From the NCBI GenBank assembly GCA_037176845.1, contig JAYKXP010000084.1, positions 124,001 to 188,000 of the forward strand: 64,000 nt of DNA, given 5' to 3'. The notes under the pieces were generated by a model. It saw only the letters and a program-made list of their open reading frames with translations. It ran no database searches and was not told the DNA's origin. Within the stretch, counting starts at the first letter, position 1, and each line of letters begins with the position of its first letter. The position numbers and the translations under genes were made by a program. The stretch comes from Paramarasmius palmivorus (lineage: Eukaryota > Basidiomycota > Agaricomycetes > Agaricales > Marasmiaceae). Positions 11,528 to 23,921 of this stretch are shown here, piece by piece.

Positions 11528-13136
11528 TGGTTATATCTTGATTCAATCCTATATCCAATACCACTTAGATACACACTCTATGTCACGAGGGTAATAAACA
11601 TCATCTCCAAGGAGGCTACTACAACTGACTGTGGTGACTGTCTACATACTGTACAAAGACGTGTTGAGTGACGTGTTAGTATTTAATAACACATCTCGTT
11701 CCTTCCTTCTCCAGGGCCCGTATCTTGTCGATGACAGGACTATCATAAACATCGCGGTACCCATACCATTTAATTCCCTTGAACAACACCGGTCGGAGCT
11801 GAAAGAAACTTTGCAAAGCAACTTTTTGCCGGTATCGCCAAGGAGATGGGTCAGGCAACTGGCTACTAGAAAAACGCGAATTGAGGAGTTTGATTTCAAG
11901 TGGTGCTTCGCAGGAACGTTCGATGTATAGGTTGCGGAGAGTTGAACGTTGACAGTTGACTCCTCAAAACGGCTTTCGGCTCGGTGATGAAACCCAACCG
12001 GCAAGGTCCTGGGCAGTGGGAAATTCTTTTTCTGGGACAACCTCCCGTCGTGATGATTCATATCGACATTTCACGCATACAATGCGTTAGAAATACGATC
12101 TGCAGCAATGCTAGTCAACAATTAATGTAAGATACCGATATGTATAGAGCATCCAGTAGCGCAGAAAAGCCGGAGCAATTTGATTTTACGGAACCGCTTG
12201 ACCCGTCCGGGTTGCGTTTGGGCCAAGCACTGACTTTTTCCACGTTCTCACGCTATCCTACATTCAAGTGCTGATGATCCCAGCTTTCTAGCTAATGGCC
12301 TGGGGGGTTTTTTGACCCTAGGTTCAATCATAAAGATGGAGAATCAGATAGCCACGAGAAGAGATACAGTGGGACAGGCTTGAAATCAGTAGCAGTATGT
12401 TTTTTTTTCTACTCCGCTTCTGCTGTGCAGCTGAAATTCTATCGTGAAATAGGCACTCAGCGAATAATTAATATGTATTGTCAATTGAAGAGCAATGAAG
12501 AACGTTCAATACCCTACCCTATTCCCCTTTCATCGTACACAAGAGACAAGATCACTTGGAAAGTCAAACCCAAGATTTCCTGCACATACTTCTGCAATCC
12601 AATATCGGGACACGTTATCATCTAGGAATTCCTATGAGCCGCTTGTCTAATGCTGGTAGGTTTTTTGGGTTCGAATAGATCGTGGTATCTGACACGACTG
12701 GATCTGGGGCTTACAGGTTGTGTGTCCATCGACTCTGTTGGAAATTGCCGTCGTTAGGATCAGCTCACAGCCTGACTACAAACTACCTATGTCCACTAAC
12801 ACAAGCTAACGCCGACAAATTAACCAGAATTTCCCCCTGAAGGTTGAAAAGTAACAACAAGGTCTACCCGGTCTGAATTCAAGCCCTTCCGTTGACTTCG
12901 GGGAAATCGTGCTGACGGTCCACAGTCGTTGTGGCATCGTGGCATACATCAAGGGCTGGCCAATGGGCATATTGTTTCCTTGAAGAGGAGACAGAGTCAT
13001 TGTCTCACATCCTATCGACAAGGCCACAACTCTGATAAAGAGGAGAACAATAACCGTATTTGGATTTAAATACCCAACGTCGGTTGCAGCTTTAGCATCC
13101 TTTCTCCCTGCACGGCTCAGCGTATGTGTCAATTAC
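11528..13136. other. Intergenic, about 1.6 kb
   Basis: Contains overlapping unrecognised ORFs on both strands at 11631-12061 (about 100-140 residues), neither with a family signal. A tRNA-like GGGTTCGAAT at about 12667 has no matching stem. Otherwise nothing was identified. Confidence 0.35.
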
Positions 13137-14901
13137 ATGCCTCCTAGCAGTATACTGATGTCTCTTAGTTCCAGATGTCGCTACTCCAACCCCAACCCTA
13201 GACTCGGACGATTCCTGAAGAAATTCTGCAGGAAATATTCCTTCATTGTCACGAAGGGCTCAGTACCCTCCGCATTACCAGCACGCCATGGCAGATTACG
13301 CGCGTTTGTCGTAGCTGGCGCAGGATTGCCGCTGGCACATCTCAATTATGGACTGAAATCACCCTCTCCGATGAAGCGAACATACCTCGAGAATCTTTCT
13401 GACGCCGACTTTGCGGCTTTCCTTACCGACATCCTTACTATCATCGCCACCCGTACCAAAGGCAAGGCAACATCCATTCGCCTGCTTCCTCGCAACAATA
13501 CTCCTAGCTATCCAGGCAAAACAATGCTGCGCATGGCACTGCAGCTTCTCGACCCAGAGATGTGGCAATCGTTAACTCTCAATATGGGCCCGAATCTTCG
13601 TGTCTTAGAGTGCGACTTTGAGTGGCCAGTCGAAACTGGTCGCCTGGTCAACCTCGAGTATTTGGCGCTCGAGCGTGGCTTTACAGCCGACGGAACCGCG
13701 GTGGCTATGGACCTCATTGGCAAACTCCCGAAACTCAAATATCTTCATTTTTCTCGCGTGCCCCCGAGGATGTCGACTGAACTGATGTCCCAATTGAAGC
13801 ATTTTCAATGCGGGAATGAGTATCCTTACTCGCCTCATTCACCTTTTCTCTTCATCCCAGCTATGGTCAACCTCACGCGGTTGTCGTTCTTGTCGGGCGG
13901 TTTAGGGATGTTTGATTCGCTCACCCTGACCAATTTAAAAACACTTCAAATCGCAGGATGGCCTTCGGGCATGGACGGCTTCAACCTACCATCACTCCGC
14001 TACCTCCAAATTAACACCCTCGACTGCACGACATTCCATAAGGCCTCCTTGAGGAGGCTGCTTCCCCAGCTCACAGACCTATCGCTACGACATTTTCCTC
14101 CGATGGACGGAACGCTGGTTGAGGTCCTGCAGATCATCGACGGAATACAGAATCTGGAGCTTTACGACTGTATTGTTGGATATCATTTCCTCAAAGCACT
14201 CAAGTCGCCCGCCCTTGCCCCCCAGATGCGCAGACTCCATATCATGACCTCGGTGATATTTCCTGTATCCCTGTACCACGAGCTCATGCGTGCTCGTGGG
14301 CTTGTGGGGACCTACGCCTTCTGCTTCTTGAGCAATGGTGGAGAGTTCGAGGGGCCGACAAAACAATATCTGCCGAAATCTGGGCCGCTTCCTGAAGATT
14401 ACAACGACCTGCCATCTCGTTTTCTACTGAGCGAGTACTATGACGCGCTATACATCACCCAGACGAGACGTGATGTCAATAATAACATCTTTCGTCAGGG
14501 ACTATTACTCTCACGTTGGCCATTTACCAGTCAGGACCCCTTCCTTTATATCAATAGTATTGATGCTGACTACCTATTTGGTTGACCCATAGAACGTTGC
14601 TCAATATGTGGAACTGCTTACGCAATTCGAGCACTATCTCTTAGCTGACATCGAACAAGGAGATTGGGAAGCACGGGCCAAGGATAATCTTTATGTGTTG
14701 GTTCTGGAAACGCATGAGGATATACAGGCCATTTTATCTTCTGCCAAAGTAGGCGATGATCAATTTTGGGCCAGGAGGTTAAAATTTCACAAAACCTTAT
14801 CTGACTTGGCCAAAGAGCAATGGGATCAACGCTTCGCCGAGGAGGATCCCGAGGATGAAGATGAGAGCTCGGGTCAATCTGATGATGAAGAAAGCGGATA
14901 G
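13137..14901 (+). CDS. F-box protein with LRR-like region and acidic tail (frame breaks)
   Basis: The F-box IPEEILQEIFLHC lies at about 13215-13255 and is followed by RVCRSWRRIAAGTSQLWTEI. The central region (13370-14585) is a long open frame with leucine-rich stretches such as LVNLEYLALERG, KLPKLKYLHFSR and LKTLQIAGWP, typical of F-box/LRR proteins. The last part (about 14600-14901) reads VAQYVELLTQFEHYLLADIE and ends in an Asp/Glu/Ser-rich tail. Frame changes are needed near 13390 and near 14580. The frame of the F-box has a TAG just upstream near 13182, so the true start is not settled. It probably acts in SCF ubiquitin ligases; the target is unknown. Confidence 0.6.
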
Positions 14902-15024
14902 GATGAGATAGGATGACGATGGCGACGAGTTTGGTAGGATTGAAATGGTTAGGGTGATCACCACCTAAGGACGCTCAAGGTGATTTTCACCGCTATGCAA
15001 GATGTACATCCATACATGTCTTTG

Positions 15025-15553
15025 ATTGAATCTGCCCGATATTTACAACTTATTACACCTCTTTGTTCGAGTTAGTGATACGGTCATTAAGCATTCAGAG
15101 CTACACGACCGTATGGAATAAGACGAACGGTTGTATGCTGCTTCTCTGGGGGAATACCAACTGTGTCAATACGCAATTGACCAAGTGACACAACTTCAGG
15201 CACCTGTTAAAGTCATTAGCATTTGGACTCTGCTACTAAAGAAAACGCCAAACTTACCGACTTGACCACGTTCACTAGCTTGCTTGCCATATCCACGCGC
15301 AAGGTAAGTATTGCTTCCTTCGACAACCAAATCTGAGATATCAACGTATATCAACTACCCGGCCGTGTTGGATCTGCAGTTGTCAACTCGACTCCGTGAA
15401 CTGGAGTTTTCATCACGTCTGATAGTCCACAGCGTTGACGCGGGGGTATCGAGGCTCACTGCGACACCCAGTCCGGATAGAGCGCCAGGAACCGCGGCTT
15501 CATCATCGACAACCTTGACTGTCAGTAGAGTGGCGAACTGCTCAATCAAAGCG
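15025..15553 (-). pseudogene. Truncated, internally deleted duplicate of the neighbouring GH106-like gene
   Basis: This stretch matches 16455-17660, including 3' flanking DNA, the last intron and coding sequence. The peptide TVKVVDDEAAVPGALSGLG is identical to the parent. About 670 bases of the parent (roughly 16838-17507) are missing, with the junction near 15400 after GACTCCGT. A further six bases are lost near 15450. Similarity stops near 15553. The fragment has no start and cannot encode the enzyme. It arose by local duplication followed by deletion. Confidence 0.85.
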
Positions 15554-15598
15554 TTCCCTGTTACGAATACCTAACGATTATTTGCGAAACTCGAACCT

Positions 15599-16299
15599 TT
15601 GGCGTCCAAACATAGCTTGTCGTGGAAAAAGGTGCGCTTGAGCCTGAGAGCCTTTGAGACTCGAGAGTTGGCCGCTGTGACAGTAACAAGCTTATTCTCC
15701 ACCACCATGAATCTGGCCGCTCTTCCGACTAAACCACCCATCGAAGGTTGCGACTCTTTTGAGATACCAATGTTGACCGAGTGGCCTTGGAGGTATCGCA
15801 AGTATATTTCTCCCACTTACATTGTCGTTTTCGTGTTAAATGATCACCACAGGGACAAGGATAAATGTCAGGAATGTCCAGAAGCTCCACCTGAATTGGC
15901 CGGAAGACTTTGCGTGTGGGGATATGAAATCAGCGACGGAAAATTTTCTCGCATACGAAACCGAATACCCAGAATCCACCGTATCTCCGTTTCTTCCCAA
16001 CACGCGTAGGATCAAGCTTGTAGAACGAATAGCTCAAGAAATTGGAATCCAACACCAGCCCAAGGTTTGGATGCTATACGGAAAGGATCGCTATTCTTCG
16101 TGTATTGGGTGCGTCACCCAAGGTCCTACGATGATATTTATGGGAAGCCTACGGTGCCTTGCGAGGAACTCCTGAGGAAGTTAAGGGATGCGTTGAGGTT
16201 TAAGGTGAAGGAGCAGTGGTTTGACGTCTCTCAGGTAAGGTGGATTTTGCTTTATTAGTCCCCGTTCTAAACGCACTATCCCATCAGCCTCGTTATTAG
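15599..16299 (+). CDS. Hypothetical protein (uncertain model)
   Basis: I do not recognise this gene. A possible model runs from ATG 15599 through an intron at about 15793-15853 to the peptide RRIKLVERIAQEIGIQH, then a frame change near 16070 to FFVYWVRHPRSYDDIYGKP and KVKEQWFDVSQ. An intron with a GTAAGG donor at 16237 precedes a short last exon ending at 16299. The segment is wedged between GH106-like copy A and its truncated duplicate and is convergent with both. No domain or signal peptide is visible. It could be a gene fragment carried along in the rearrangement. Confidence 0.3.
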
Positions 16300-16524
16300 C
16301 TGTTTCCTTCATGCCATTGTACCATTTCTGCATTTTGCGAACCGTTCCGTTTCTTATTCAGTCACGAGCTCTTTATAATTACACAAGGTGCTGTCGAGAC
16401 AAACATGATGTTCGTTTCAATCTGTTTTGCTAGCCACTCCTGATCGAGGACAATCATTCTGCCCAATAGTTACAACTAATTATATCTTTTTGTTCAAGTT
16501 GGATTCACCAACAGAATACGGCGA

Positions 16525-19500
16525 CTAAGCTGTAAGGACTACACGACCATATGGAATCAGCCGAACGGGTGTAATCAACCCATAATGCTGATTCTCCGGG
16601 GGAACTCCGACTGTGTCAGTACGCAACTGACCAAGCGACACAACTTCAGGCACCTGTCGAGTCCAAAGTTATCAGCACTTGCACTCCGCCATCACGAAAA
16701 CCCCAGACTTACAGAGTTGACCACGTTCACTAGAGTGCTCGCCACATCCACACGCAGGGTATTGCTCCCTTCGGCAACCAAACTCGAAATATCAACTATC
16801 GGCCGGGTTGGATCTGCAGTCGTCAGCTCGACTCCGTTAAGCCAGGCTTTTAGAGTATGTGTAACAGAACCCAAGTCCAATTGCACTCCGACATCGCCAT
16901 CCACGGCATGATTCCAATCGAAGACAGTTACATATGTGCCCACTCCCGATGTATTTTCGTGCCCCTCGAGTTGATCCCAGGGAACGAGTTCCGTGAGATT
17001 GATGGGAGGCTCCGCTACTAGAACCGACGGTATCTGGCTAAGATCCTCAGGAGGCGTCCACTTTGTGATATTGAGCTGCCAACCAGACAATTCACGGACG
17101 GCCTCGCCCTCGAGCGAGAACTCGATGGGTTGAGTATCTCCATTTGAAAGGGTGATCTGCGTGCTGCCCTCGATCGTAGAGCGCAGCTCAAGAGAACCAG
17201 AAGCTGAGGTACCTGCAAAGATACCAACCTCTGCACTTGTTACGTGTACAACCGGGGAAGCTGCGCCTTCAAGTTCGTTCGCCGAAGTGACAGTAATGAG
17301 AGCTGTCTCATTTGCTGCAAGAGAAAATCCAGGGATAGTGATAGTGCCATCGGAAGTACCATTCCAAATGAAGACAGGGCTGACGGTGCCACTATAGGCA
17401 TCCAACGAGAACGGAGCGCCTTCGAACCCGACAGCGAGTGTGAGAGTACCATTGATCGAGTTTTGAGCTTGATTAAAGAGGAAGAAGTGGCTGGTGATGT
17501 TGGAACCGGAGTTTTCATCACGTCTGATAGTCCACAGCGTGGACGCGGGGGTATCAAGGCTCACTGCGGGAACAACACCCAGTCCAGATAGAGCCCCAGG
17601 AACAGCGGCCTCATCGTCGACAACCTTGACTGTCGGTAGGGTGGTGAGCTGCTCAACCAAAGCGTTCACTTGGTCGCTCTTCGTCCCGTCGACGTCAAAG
17701 CCAGGTATGCCAATCGGTACACCACCCGCGATGACTATCGGGAGCCCATCGTTCGCAAAATCAACGAGACTCTGGGCGGCGTCGACAGTAATGTTTTGGA
17801 TCCGACTAAGGACGACAGCCTTATACGCCGGGCCAGCTGGAGCTAGACGACCCTCGGTGACGAAGATGCCTGGAAGCTTGAAGTTTTCCGGGCTGACATA
17901 CTCATATGTATAGCCAGCGTCGATGAGAGATGTGCTGGGGAATGGAGATGGCAGGTCTCTTGTAAAGTCGTATCCCTTTCGATAGAGTGCGACATCTACT
18001 TTGGGTGTACCTGACTGAAGAATGTATTGGTTCCGAGCTAGGTAGTCGAGATAGCCTTTGTAGTGATCCCAAGCAGGCATCTTGGGCCCGTGCATGTCGG
18101 CAAAGTTATACCTAAAGAGAGAAATGTCAACGAAGGCAACAAGTCTAAGTCTAACTTACGCAAAAGTGCAGATACCTGGCCAAGTCGTATTGGGGTATGG
18201 ACCACTATAAGCATAGCCATGAAGCATGAGTAAATTTACCTGTGTTTAGATTGAGATTTCAAACGACAAATTTCAAGACAGGGAACTTACATGACCAGCA
18301 AACTGTGCCTTGCTATCTTCGAGCAACTTAGACATCGGGAGTGCCACTGCGAAGCCTGGTCTTGCTGCGGTTTCACTTGAGAAGATTGAACGATTGCCAA
18401 GATGAACACCACCCGATAGTTGACGAGCTTCATCTATGAGAGGTAGGGCTAGTGATTCAATCTCGGGAACGTCTGGAATGGCAGCACTTGCTGCGGGATC
18501 AATTCTAATCAACAAATAAGTTCCAGATTGTGGAAGAGCGGGACTCAAGATATACATACTGGAAATCGTATGCAGGTTGGTTGGAGAAGAGCAAGCCGAT
18601 AGAATGAGACCATTCGTTGAAAGCTGTCATATAGTCGATGTAAAGTGAAGACTATGTTGATAGTCAATGATTTGGGCCAGAAAGACGCAAGACGGTCAGA
18701 CCTACCAACGTGTCTCGATAATCTTCCGCAAAGATCCATGAGTCGAAAGTTGTTCCGTAGTCGAATGTCTGGTTGAGATTGAATCCTCCAGAAAAAACGG
18801 CGTCTAGAAAAGAATTAGCGAATGTCTCGTGATAGCTTCATCTGCAACGTACGTGCAGGTAGAAGAGCATGTAAGATCGGAAGCGTTCTACCGACGCTAT
18901 ACCCGTGACGCTCCTCGAATCGCTGTGCGAAGCCATCCGTCCACCAAACTTGAGCTTGGAATTCCATACTATCCTCCCACATGTATTTCCCTACACCAGG
19001 CTCTGCGAGCATCTCTCCGATACCTTCGTGCGACAGAACATTATTCTGAATGAAGCTTGAAGAGACATTGACACCTTTGGCAGAGAAATGATCGATAACA
19101 AAGGAGCCCCATGAACCCGGCTTGCCATCCTCCGGGCCATTGAAGCCTCCGCGAGCTTCTGGAAAACCATTCCGGCGATAGTAAAATGCCAAAACGACAC
19201 TCGTACCGTTTTCGGAAGGTGTCCAAGATACAGTAGCGTTCTCCCCGGATCCCTGTACCTCCTCAGTCAGGTCTACGACGGTGCTGAAATCCAACGAAAC
19301 TCTCGGTGCGATATATTAGCACCTTCCACAACCTGTGCTCCGATAACACCGACAAGGAACTTCTGTGTAGTGTTTGCGCTGCGGATAACACCATCTGCGG
19401 CAACGAATGGGAGGATGACGGGGGAGGTAATTGGCCTTCGAATGCTTCTCCAGGCTCCAAAAAATGTGATCCAAACACTAATTCGGTCAGCATGCCCTCC

Positions 19501-19952
19501 TGGTCCACTTCATCAGGCTTAACAGGAACTCCCGCACCCTGGTTGGGACCTAGGGTGAAATCAATAGTTATGTTATTCTCCTTCGCTGCCTGGACCAGCG
19601 TAGCAACCACAGTCAGGAAACGGTCAGAACCAAACGCGAAATCAGCAGGATCGAGGATAACATCGCCGGTGTTGCCTTGAAGACCACCATAAGACTGATA
19701 ACTGCGTCATGAAGCGAGTGAGTTCCTTCAAATAGCCCTGATGCCATTTACGCACCTAAGTAGTTCAAATCCAGAGGATCCGACATTGGCCATCTCTGCT
19801 ACATCCGAACGAAGAATGTCGAGATCGGCCGACGAGTCCTCTATCCAGTACCGCCATTTTACACCGGTTCTCGGGCTAGCGAACGTGCCTCGCGAAGGGG
19901 TGCTCTGAGCAAGAGCATTTGTCAGAAACAGTGCAAGGAATAGGAAGATCAT
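16525..19952 (-). CDS. GH106-like secreted glycosidase, copy A (probable alpha-L-rhamnosidase type; frame breaks)
   Basis: A large secreted enzyme, probably acting on rhamnose-containing polysaccharide such as rhamnogalacturonan. Exon 1 (19756-19952) encodes signal peptide MIFLFLALFLTNALAQS, then FASPRTGVKWRYWIED and DVAEMANVGSSGFELL. This resembles the start of GH106 catalytic domains. Later landmarks are NITIDFTLGPNQGAGVPV, VGKYMWEDSMEFQAQVWW, QLSGGVHLGNRS and RNQYILQSGTPKVDVALY. The C-terminus is a beta-sandwich of galactose-binding type (GTYVTVFDWNHAV, LKAWLNGVEL, NTLRVDVASTLVNVVNS). The last intron has a GTAAGT donor at 16712 and the final exon is 16525-16653, ending QHYGLITPVRLIPYG. Breaks near 19440 (one C short in a C run) and 19315 are likely errors. 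Family assignment is from motif memory, so the substrate is inference. Confidence 0.65.
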
Positions 19953-19986
19953 TGCGATGAATGATGAGCATAATGTAGGACCTATG

Positions 19987-19993
19987 TTTTATA
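19987..19993 (-). promoter_or_regulatory. TATA box of GH106-like copy A
   Basis: TATAAAA on the minus strand, 35-41 bases upstream of the start codon at 19952. Confidence 0.5.
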
Positions 19994-21881
19994 GGTGGTG
20001 CGGGGTTTTCATGACGTCGCGAATCAGGAAGATGGGTGTCATCAGGTGTGCAGTTCTCATGCACATCCATATGATCAGCATGGCGGTAGAAGGTGGACGG
20101 TGCGAACACTGCAAGCACATGCATAAGATTTCGTGACACACCATTCCATCTTGATGGTCACGTACCCGTTCGCTTCAACCAACCAGAATTCCAGCTCCAA
20201 TACGCCTGACCTAACATTGTCGATACATTGCCAGTAGCATTTGAAACCGGATACTAGTCCGGATATTGCGAAAGGCGGATATTGGCCTACTGTCGTATGT
20301 CGGTGGCCTGTTTGATCATGAGGGCCTCTTCAAAGAAGTTTGGTTAAGACCGGCAGCAGAATGACTTGATTGAGATTCACCCAGCGTGAGACAGAACTTT
20401 TTCATTTGAAATTTAGAAGCGGGAGTTGGAAAACGAGGGTCTGAGAGTGACGATGGCTTCGTCGTGGGGTGTAAGGGAGAAAAAAGGATTTTTTTCCGGC
20501 AGGCAAAAGCGTCCCGGCAGTCCCCGTCGTCAAGTATCCCACTGTAATCTTTCTGACTCTTTCACCGCCATCTTGTTCTCTCGGTTTAGATTTTCCCATC
20601 CTCGCACACGTTCGGTATCTTATCATAGGTAAGTGAACCCTGTCACTGTTTTCTGATGGATGGTCATATATATTCCCTTTCAAGACTTTCCTGTTCAAAC
20701 GTCAGGCGACTGAAGCTACCGCGTCTTTAGGGCAAGAAGATTGTTTCGAAACACACCAATTATGTTAAAGAGTTACGGGTTCTGAGACGTGTCAAAACAC
20801 TTCAGCTACTCGAAGAGCCTTTCCGTGGCATCTGCTATCTACTAGTCCTAATGTAACACAAATTTCGCGAGGGTCAAAACACTTGATCGTCTGCGCTTTA
20901 GGAACCAATGACACTGGTATGGCCCTCAGATTGCACTTGTTCTGGAGGGGTCTTGCTATTCGGTTCATCCCCAGCGTACTTTCGAAGCAATCATTAATCG
21001 AAGATATTCTCAGTTCCAAGTTCCCCATCCATCCCCGAGTCCCCACAACAGATGCCCCTGACTTGCGTAGCCGAAAACTTGAAGCGACTGGGGAATAGCT
21101 AGTCCGTTACCAAGTCCAGATTACTGAATCTGACATAAATTGACCTTTCCAGTGAGTAAATCCAGGCTGTCTGTACAAGTTACTACAATCTCACGAGCTT
21201 TTCGTCGATCGTGAAGGTTTAGAGTGGAGTAAAGATGAATTCGACGGCTTCTACATCTCAACAATGCTGAATGAGTTACATGCACCAATTCTAACGAGGT
21301 CGGCGCCACAAGAGTGTGAGCTTAAGACTATGACAGACATTCCATGCTTCCCCGTCGTTCAAAAGACGCGCAATTACCTTCAAATCTTTGCAGTAATTTC
21401 CATGCATATCGGCAACTATCAGGCCTGTGGTGTCAAACAACGCATGTGGAGACCACGAGAGTAAAGAAGTTACGTCCTCGTACTCGATCGTAGGCCTCGA
21501 TTGACATGCAGCATTGTACAGATAATTGAGTCCGACTCGGACCTTGCGAACTCGACGGACAACACAAACTTCGTGAAGAACAAACCCCTTTAAAATGCGC
21601 GGAGTCTCGAAAGAGGACACTATCATCTCCCCTTCTTTGATCATGATGATCCAGACAACAATAGACAATACGTGGGTGCTCACTCTGTCCATGGTCGGGA
21701 ATTATCTGACACCGTAAGCAGTCTTGGGGTCCTCTATCTCTCGGTCGTCGTAGGCTCTGCGTGAGTGGCATGTCTATGGTCATCAAACCGGAACTGATGA
21801 AAACGTCGTCGTTCAAGCCTGTACGGTGGTCAGTGAAACCCGTTTCTCAAAAACTCTGACGGTGCCTATCAAACCTTTTAG
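19994..21881. other. Intergenic, about 1.9 kb, with unplaced ORFs
   Basis: Holds the promoter of GH106-like copy A and probably the first exon or exons of the DUF6534 gene, which I could not place. A minus-strand ORF at 21291-21692 (133 residues, hydrophobic near its start) has no recognised family. No repeat or mobile element was seen. Confidence 0.35.
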
Positions 21882-23669
21882 TTGGATGCCTTCAAACGTG
21901 GTTTTACTTTCGCAAGTTTGGCTCGCGAGACTCGTGGCCCATCAGATTTGCGGCAAGTCACATCACGGTGGTTCCGAAGTATGCTACTCACCATTGTGTA
22001 GGTTTGGACTGTCTTGATATGCGATACCGCACAGATGGCTCTGATAACGGGTACTTGTTTCTTAATCGCAAATCCCCAAATCCACGCTTAGCTCCCTGGT
22101 TACAGTCGCCGTATACCGATACTGTGTTACTTGTACGTTGTAATGTCGAAGCGGCGGTCTTATCGAGAACTGACAATGTCTTCCCCTAGATCAAGGAGAT
22201 CCCGGTGCAGTGGCGCGAATTGAAAAGTATGTCAAGGGTCCCTGGAACTAAATGGACGGCCCCGATAAATTAATGAATACAGGGCAATCATCATCGAATT
22301 ATTCTTCAGTGGCGGGATCGCGATTAGCGTGCAAATGTACGTACTATCTCGACCTCTTACTTCCCAGGGCCGCAACTTGAACAAAATACAAGGTTCTATT
22401 GCTGGCGTATCTGGAAATGTATGTTGTGTTTTGTTTTGGGTATCGAGCCGATTCTGATGTCTTGTCTAGTCTGCGGAAACTGGATAATACCCGGAATTGT
22501 AGGGGTTCTCGGCTGGATTTCTGTGGGTGAGTATGGTGGTTTCCATACTGCTCGGTTTTGTACTGATTTAAATTCAAATAGTCACCCTGTGGAGTGAGTT
22601 CCAATGAGATGCAAATGTGGAGACGTGCTCATATAGACCGGCACTTTGACAGTCTACTCTGTTATTGTGTAAGTTGACCGCGACTGCAGGTCTTTGCCAC
22701 CTTACCTAACAAAGCATTCAGGGTGCATTTTGACGACTTCGTAGAGCTCGTTGCGCCAGGGGTAGGTCACCTTTATGAGCTGTCTTGCTCACCCCACTAA
22801 GGCCCCAATTAATCAAGCCGGTTGCAATGTCGACGATTATCACATCTTGTGCTGCAGGTGAGTAAATTGGATGTCAGCATGGCGTTAGCAGATAAATGAC
22901 GGATAATGCCAGGATGCGATTTGGCCATTTCCGCTGTTATGATCTTCTATCTGCAGCGCTCCAAAACGGGTGTCAGAAAGTCGACAGACATCATCAACCG
23001 CATGGTAAGCAAACACCCGAAAGAGGCATCGACATTGTTGTGGCTGACGCCACGGAAGATCATATTCACGTTCAATACTGGTTTGCCTACGAGCATGTCC
23101 GCTTTGCTTTCTCTCATTGCGGTGAGTGTCAGCCCTCTTGTTTCATTCCCGTTCGTTTCTGATATATATATATTCCCGCTCAGTTGCACGCTATGTAAGT
23201 GACCTGCGTACTGTCGAAAGGTAACTAACTCGGTACGGACGACTTAGGTCCAATACATTCATCTACATTTTCTTCTACCTTCTCAGTGCGTATAACCACC
23301 GGCGCTACGCTTTGACTGACTCCATGACCCCCTTCCGTAGCTGGGCGATGTGCGTTGCGTTTTCCTGCGCACGAAATACATGCCACTGACATCTCATCTA
23401 TCTCAGTCTATACCAACTCGCTTCTTGTAACTCTTAATGCTAGGAAGTACATCCTTGAGGGGTCGGCTGCCACACCTCGAGTGGGATTCAACATCCCACG
23501 AAATCAAGGACGCGGTGCGGTCAGTAATGCGTCATTACTAGAGTTGATCATTAGTCGAGTACTGACGACTCATGATAGCAAAAGAGAGTTCGCAAAGAGT
23601 CCTCGCTTATCTCCATACATTTTACCCGGAAAACGACTGAAGCTAATGAAAACATACCATTACCAGTAG
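21882..23669 (+). CDS. DUF6534 multi-pass membrane protein (5' end unresolved)
   Basis: A basidiomycete membrane family of unknown function with about seven transmembrane helices. The coding line can be followed through at least twelve short exons: 21882-21952 (GCLQTWFYFRKFGSRD), 22002-22050 (VWTVLICDTAQMALIT), 22106-22132, 22190-22226, 22283-22336 (AIIIELFFSGGIAISVQ), then FYCWRIW, NWIIPGIVGVLGWISV, PVAMSTIITSCAAGCDLAIS, FTFNTGLPTSMSALLSLIA, an 11-base exon (23184-23194), 23248-23285, a 9-base exon (23341-23349), and TNSLLVTLNARK near 23410. The end of the family signature, GRFYTNSLLVTLNARK, is spliced across the 9-base exon. The donor at 21953 is GC (GCG/GCAAGT). The start exon is not identified and the last 70 residues are uncertain. 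Confidence 0.75.
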
Positions 23670-23921
23670 GCAAATCAGTCCCCAAGCTTGGACCTGCTTG
23701 CTGACATCTAGTAGCAAATGCCTCCAAAAGTGGCGGAGGCCGCCGAACAAGGAAAGTCGAGATCGACTCTCACCGCATCGACATCCACCTCAAACAATCA
23801 AGATCAAATGGTATAACCACTGTCAATTTGAGGCGTATAGATACCGTGGAAAAGACATTTTCTCTTGTTCGTGTATTCAATTAGGGTATCTATATTGCAG
23901 TAATGTGCAGACCTGCGGACA

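Noticed and set aside
12661..12690. tRNA-like T-loop GGGTTCGAAT
   Set aside because: No matching acceptor stem, D-loop or anticodon arm on either side.
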